From contig ML213509.1 in assembly GCA_004369045.1 (NCBI GenBank), forward strand, positions 874,858 through 938,857: a stretch of 64,000 bases of DNA. Direction: 5' to 3'. Below are positions 59,106 through 64,000 of the stretch, in pieces. The translations under genes and the position numbers were made by a program. The notes beneath the pieces are model-generated. The model saw only the letters and a program-made list of their open reading frames with translations. It was not told the origin of the DNA and searched no databases. Position 1 is the first letter of the stretch. Every line of letters starts with the position of its first letter. The DNA is from Heliocybe sulcata. Lineage: Eukaryota > Basidiomycota > Agaricomycetes > Gloeophyllales > Gloeophyllaceae.

Positions 59106-60728
59106 TTACTTGTCAACCTCGATACCCGAGTCGCTCTCGCAGTTGCTAGAGTATACGGGGCGGCCGACAGCAAGACCCTGGGCATTCTTGAAGAAGACTA
59201 CGTTGCCCTCATCCTCGACGAACTTGCACTCCTTGTAGATGCGGTACATCTCCGACCAACCGCCAGGGCGTCCCTGCAGCTTGATGCCCGCGCTCTCCAG
59301 TCTCTTGCGAAGAGCATAGGTCGCCTCCCACGCATGGTAGTGAGGAATCTTGCTTGAGACATGGTGAAGGACATGGGTCTCCGAAATACCGTGAGTGAAG
59401 TGACTACCGAGGAAACCCATGATCTTGCCGCAGTCGCCAAGGAGCTGACGGTCAAGAGTGGCAAGAGCTCCGCGAGGGAAAGTGAACTCAGGTGCACGGT
59501 AATGGGGCACGAGGGGGTCGGTGTGCTGCAGGAAAGTGATCAACACAAGCCAGTGGTTGACCCACATGTAGGGAATGAGGTACAGGCGAGCCACGTTGGC
59601 GAAGCCGAATTGGTGAATGGACGCAATGACCGCGCCCAGCCAAAGCACGATGCCAATATCGGAAAGGACGATCTGTGCTTGTTGCTGGGGCTTGAACAGA
59701 ATGGCCCTCGGGTCAAAGTCTAGGAAGAAGAAAGTCAGAGAGGGGGCATCTACACATAAGAAACTTCAAGTGGTACTGACGGTTGGTGTATGCAGGATAG
59801 CGCCTCTGGCCAGACGCATTCCTGATGACGTACATCCACCACCCGACCAGCTGGCAAAGGACGTCAGAACACAGCAAATATAATATCACATCGCTCTTAC
59901 CAAGTAGCCAGCGGCGCCAATACTGGCTCCTATAGGAGAATCACCCAGAGCCTCCCAGAGCTCCTTCTTAACTTCATCCGAAATGCTGGCACCCACAATA
60001 TCTTCCTTCGTCGGGTCAAAGGGCGGCAAACCCAAGTCTGAGCGCGTCTTGGGGACATGGACCTGGTCCTCTGTCATATGACCAGTCGAAGCGTGGTGCT
60101 TCGCGTGCGTAATCCTCCAAGAGTGGTATGGCACTCCGAGCCTATTAGGTTTCAGAAGCGCCACAAAACAAAGTCTCAATTTAGAATCACATGTCGATCA
60201 TCCGAAGAAAAAGCGTAACCGTACCCGGAGTGGAGGACCCAGCCTACCAGGTTGTTGAGGGTCTTGGACTCGGAGAACGCTTGGTGGCCGCACTCGTGGG
60301 CGATGACCCACAAACCGGTCATGACCAGCCCCTCAGCGAACCCGTACAGTGCCCAAAGCGCGACACGGGCAAAGGTGTACAGGAAGGGGTAGGGAAGGGA
60401 CAGCTGCTCCGGGTTGATGAAGCCGTCGAGGTAGTTCGCAGCCTTGTAGATGCCGGCGATGACGATGAAATCGTAGACGCTGGACCGAACAGTGAGCCTG
60501 CCGCCGCAACACCTAAAATGACCGATCCACTCACACATAGCCGAAGGACCGCACAGCGGACCGCTGGAAGCAGTGAGAGCTAGTGGGTCGAGTGAGGATG
60601 CTAACCAGATGTACAGACGCTGATACGCACGGAATCGCGGAAAGCAAGTCCTTCACTGACAGGTCGGGGATAACACACGGCGTCTGCTCGACAACGGTGA
60701 CCCCGGATTTTGGAGAGTTGACAGCCAT
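59106..60728 (-). CDS. Delta-12 (omega-6) fatty acid desaturase, FAD2-like
   Basis: Membrane di-iron enzyme of the ER that converts oleate to linoleate. ATG 60728 gives MAVNSPKSGVTVVEQTPCVI. The three His boxes are HECGH (in GLWVIAHECGHQAFSE), HAKHH (in SWRITHAKHHASTGHM) and HVLHH (in ISETHVLHHVSSKIPHYHAW). Hydrophobic segments lie before box 1 and after box 2 (QAQIVLSDIGIVLWLGAVIA). Six exons, with introns near 60590-60640, 60487-60535, 60140-60200, 59845-59905 and 59720-59780. A tail of about 45 residues follows CKFVEDEGNVVFFKNAQG, the usual desaturase end. A delta-15 or bifunctional activity cannot be excluded. Confidence 0.92.
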
Positions 60729-61399
60729 GCTGAACCCGGTCTATGCGTCTATAGCAAGGAAAAGGACGGGAGAAGAGGCAGAGAGGGCCTCAGCGTCTAG
60801 GGGAGAAAAAACCAAGGGCGGAGCGCAAGCTGCTAAAGGAGCCACGTTCCTCTTTAAAGTCTTTTATTCTGGGGTAGGCCAGGACCCGGCGTTAGCCGGA
60901 CTTGGTTTGGGGTTTCCCACGCCAACGTCGTCCTGAAATCTCGTCCCGACGAGTTCTCAATCTGACATGACCTCCATGGGCTGATGCACTTTCTACGGAC
61001 ATCTGCATCATCTACTGATATTCCCGTATTCACAACGAAAACACATCGCGCCAGTACAGACCCACGAAAACACGCAGCCAAGGGTTCCGCTACTCCGGTA
61101 ATTCCTTCTCGCTTCTGTCGCTTCATCGGACCACCTCCACGACGCTGTCAGGAGCGCCACTCACAACTTGGCAATTACGTCCGGGGGCAACATAGAGTTC
61201 ACAAGCTGTTTATACCAGTACAATGTCCGCAGTCATCAAGCAAATAGGATGGTAAATATGTTATGATGGACAAATGACAGTCGAGATGCACAGGCATGGG
61301 CCTAGAAAGATGAAGGGGTGACCAGAACAGAGCTAAGGCTTCAATTAACAGCAGCTTCCACGGTCATGTAGGATATATCAGACTGCGTTTCACATACCG
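60729..61399. other. Desaturase upstream region, nothing recognised
   Basis: 671 bp. A TTTAAAG stretch at about 60853-60860, on either strand, might serve as a weak TATA-like element some 125 bp from the desaturase start. No gene seen. Confidence 0.35.
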
Positions 61400-63216
61400 C
61401 TATTGCAGGGCTTTCAATCGCCGCGCAAGTCCCTCGAGGAACGCCAGCCCATCCTTCGTCACCGTGCGCCCATTGCTCCTATCCGTGACAGCCTCAAACT
61501 CCCTCACCAGCCTCGCCAGCGTCTTATTGCTCGTAGCGCGCTCCACCTCCCTCTTCAGCCTGAGCAGCTTGCCCAACCGAGCCTGCTTGGGCTCCTGATC
61601 CGTCTCCCCCTGCCTATCGGAGTTCGCGCTTCGCGTCACTATGAACACGGACGGATCCGAGAGCTGTTTATAGAGCGCGTCCAGGAACCCGAAGCCCTGC
61701 TTCGTGAGCGCCTTGGACGGGTGCGCCTTGAGCACGGCCACAAAGTCCGCCACGAGGCCGGAGAGCGCAGTGTTGTCGCTCGCCTTCGACACAGCCTGTT
61801 TCAGCGAGGCGAGCTGTGCCATCTTCGATCCCTGCGGGCGACGATCGATACCATCGGATTCGTCGCTGATCTCGACAGGATCGTCCTTCTGGGTAGCCAC
61901 CGCTTTCTGTCCATCTGCCGGCGCTTGTTTCGGGGGAGCCTGCACGTTGGTCCGATTACCCAGGGCAGGACGGTCGCCAAGTCGTAAGTTGGCCAGATCA
62001 TTAAGGATTCGTTCGACTTCGTCTGGCGCTTGTGATGGGCGAGGTTTGCTCGTGGCCAGGGGTCGCGCAGGCGCCTAGCGAAGCGGCAGCATGTTAACAC
62101 GGAGTAAACGATATCGACACCTCGGTCTTACCGTGGTCACAGGGGCCGGTGGTGGCCAGATAAACTGCTCTTCTCCGCGATAGCCGCTCTCCAAAGAAAG
62201 CTGCCTAAATTCGTCGATCCACTTCTCATAGTCCGGGCACTCCGCGAATTTGAGTCTCCTGCAGTATCGGAGGAAGTCCTCGAACTGCACCGGGAGACCT
62301 CTGCAGACCTCCTCTGGGCGGGCTTTGCGCTTTTCGCGGATGATGCGGTCGTGCTGGGCGTCGGTCTTGGGCACGCCATTGCGTGTCCAGCTTAGCCCAC
62401 CTGGTGTCATCAGATGGATGAGCATCAGAGCGCATGCTTCTAGGTCGTCTCGTCTTGATGGGACTGGGGTAGATAGGATATACGCGGTTAATAAACTTTG
62501 TGGGGTGTGCGGATGATGGCATACCCTTTCCCCGGCAGTGCACGTTCACAGAACTAAACCAATAGTTGCCGACGAACATGCGCTTCTGGTCGCTATCCGG
62601 TATGTGCCGCTTCGTGTAAGGGTCAATATAGCATTTGGAGAAACCAAAGTCGATCATGTAAATTGTCTCTTGGTTAGGGTAGAGCCCGACGACGCAGTTG
62701 CCCAACTGGATGTCGCGGTGGAGGACGCCTCTCGAGTGCATGAACTGGAGCCTCGCGATCTTCGAGGAGTAAGGAGATCATGGCCAGTGATGGAGGTCGT
62801 GACTAGCTCACCACTTGCATCGCAATCCTGCAGACGGTCCCGAGATCCATGCAGCTCTTCCCGCTCTTCCTGAACAGACTATCCAAGCTTGGTCCGAGCA
62901 GGTCAATGACGAGATAATCCCATGGTCCCTCCTCCCCACCAGCCCATAACGTCGGCATGCCCTTGCCGCCTTGGAGGAACGGGTAGATGTAGCGCTCGTA
63001 GCGGTTTGTGGGGCACTCATGGTCCTTGATCTGCAGCTTCAAAGCCATGACCTGGCCGGAGTGGACGTTGGTCGCTTTGAAGATGGCGCCTATGGGTAGA
63101 GTGGGTTTGAAATGCTGTTATAAGGAGCAATACGACGAACCAGAGAATCCGGAACCTAGTTTGTCGCAGAGGCGCCAGTTGCCCACTGTATACGGGTAGA
63201 CCAACGGGCCCACCAT
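61400..63216 (-). CDS. Divergent casein kinase 1-family protein kinase with a duplicated C-terminal helical module
   Basis: ATG 63216 gives MVGPLVYPYTVGNWRLCDKL and GSGFSG (Gly loop), then VMALKLQ with the ATP-binding Lys. CK1-type features follow: GPSLDSLFRKSG, LHRDIQLGN, IDFGFSKCYIDPYT, RMFVGNYWFSSVNVHCRGKG and PSRRDDLEACALMLIHLM. The catalytic Asp and DFG are kept, but Lys of HRDIK is Gln, and the CK1 ARYAS-like segment is changed. After the kinase domain come a Pro-rich linker and two related helical repeats of about 57 residues (QLASLKQAVSKASDNTALSG and KLLRLKREVERATSNKTLAR). The end is RRLKALQ. Related CK1-like kinases are expanded in Agaricomycetes. Introns near 63090-63150, 62765-62815, 62470-62520 and 62075-62130. 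Confidence 0.8.
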
Positions 63217-63639
63217 GCTGAATGATGTGGCAGATGGCTCGCGGGTGTCGTTGAGGTTGTGCAGGGCAAATATGAGAGTAAAGTGGGAGGCTATAGAGCC
63301 ATACGAGTGTGGAGGGGGTGGCCTTGGAAGCGGGCGTGATCTTAAATTCCCGGCGCGTTCTGGTGCCAGGATCATGTGACCGAATCGCGTCTGTCAGGTG
63401 ACCTTTGCCTCCTTCTCTCCCGCCACCATCCTCATCCTCAATTAGCCTCGAATGTACTGCGCCCGCCACTCGTCTGCTATTTCTCTGGTCGTATGGCTTA
63501 TAACTGATGCTTTTTGTTTCTCAATGACAACCACTATGCTGTGAAACTGCTACTAGCTGTCCATCTAGGCGTCGAACCTCGGTGCGGGCTGGCATTAGAG
63601 ACCCATTCAGATGAGTCCTTGCATACTCTTTGCGCCATG
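63217..63639. promoter_or_regulatory. Upstream region of the CK1-like gene
   Basis: The CK1 promoter should lie here. The minus-strand frame stays open upstream to 63375, so a longer N-terminus is possible, but the region is not conserved-looking. Small open frames on the + strand are not supported. Confidence 0.35.
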
Positions 63640-63859
63640 AGCTGCGCGCTGAATATGCGAATAAACGTATTGGATCGTCTTAGTGGTCTGTTTCTGCACT
63701 TGGAGACAGACATCGGTGCTTTAACCGTATGTTCCTACTCTCCCGGTACCAGTTATACTCTTCGTCATATCAGTTAACCTCCCCTTACAGGACGCCGCAA
63801 TCATCGACCGCGTGCGCGGCCGCGCCTTCCTCCAGGAGATCGACGAAGTCTTCGAGTAG
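63640..63859 (+). CDS. Short two-exon open frame, hypothetical protein
   Basis: From ATG 63640 the frame reads MSCALNMRINVLDRLSGLFL and HLETDIGALT. A GTATGT...TTACAG intron (about 63728-63790) then joins it to DAAIIDRVRGRAFLQEIDEV and FE with the stop at 63857-63859. The splice signals are good and the last exon looks like real coding. The start is doubtful: the frame is open upstream to a stop at 63505 with no ATG there, so an earlier exon may be missing. No family recognised. Confidence 0.3.
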
Positions 63860-64000
63860 CCGAATCAAGCATATACAGTGTGCAGCCGCGCCCGCCAGAT
63901 CGAAAGGGTCTAACGTTGTCACCCTCACAAATTCAAGACATACTCAGGCGTATATTCCATACAGGACACAGACAGCTGCTCATCCCGATGTAACGCTATT

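Noticed and set aside
63560-63660. tRNA-like B box (GGTTCGACGCC) on the minus strand with a TGGCGCAA A-box-like stretch
   Set aside because: The T-stem pairs only four of five, no acceptor stem could be formed with the 5' side, and the anticodon loop has the wrong size.

Overview
The window looks like nuclear DNA from a filamentous basidiomycete, most likely an Agaricomycete. Genes are dense and sit on both strands. Most are cut by many introns of about 50-75 bp with GT-AG ends. Several families are typical of mushroom-forming fungi: a DUF6534 membrane protein, F-box proteins, a secreted protein often mislabelled 'ribosomal s17', and an aspartic protease with a C-terminal membrane anchor. I saw no rRNA or tRNA gene, no CRISPR array and no retroelement.

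Layout. 1-6909 (-): the N-terminal half of midasin, running off the left edge. 7281-9556: an ectonucleotide pyrophosphatase/phosphodiesterase-like membrane protein. 9803-14862: a SYLF protein, ribosomal protein S19, an F-box protein and a GNAT acetyltransferase. 15241-18869: pyruvate decarboxylase and a second GNAT. 19601-24513 (-): two tandem paralogous genes. Each encodes an N-terminal F-box, a Cys-rich middle and a C-terminal zinc finger of the poly(ADP-ribose)-binding PBZ type known from CHFR. One copy carries a 1.1-kb intron holding an inverted-repeat insert. 24798-32695: a PA-TM-RING ubiquitin ligase, a CCCH zinc-finger protein and a DUF6534 protein. 33071-39732: an aspartic protease, a Polo-like (PLK4/SAK-like) kinase homologue lacking catalytic residues, and heme oxygenase. 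About 40000-44260: a diverged tandem duplication of roughly 2.5 kb, with one small gene per unit. 44792-49753: ERG26-type sterol dehydrogenase and the RNase P/MRP subunit POP1. 49965-52300: borealin and a mitochondrial membrane protein, head to head. 53395-58920: a secreted protein of unknown role, a secreted EEP-fold nuclease and CDC123. 59106-63216: a delta-12 fatty acid desaturase and a divergent casein kinase 1. The right edge holds a weak short gene.

The housekeeping genes do not form one pathway. They cover ribosome biogenesis (midasin, RPS19, POP1), translation initiation (CDC123), mitosis (borealin, the PLK-like protein), sterol, lipid and heme metabolism (ERG26, desaturase, heme oxygenase) and fermentation (PDC). 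The most unusual content is the F-box/PBZ pair, a possible link between ADP-ribose signals and SCF ubiquitination. For that pair all seven exons of each copy were placed and both give open frames (447 and 461 codons). Exon limits elsewhere were read by eye and are less certain.
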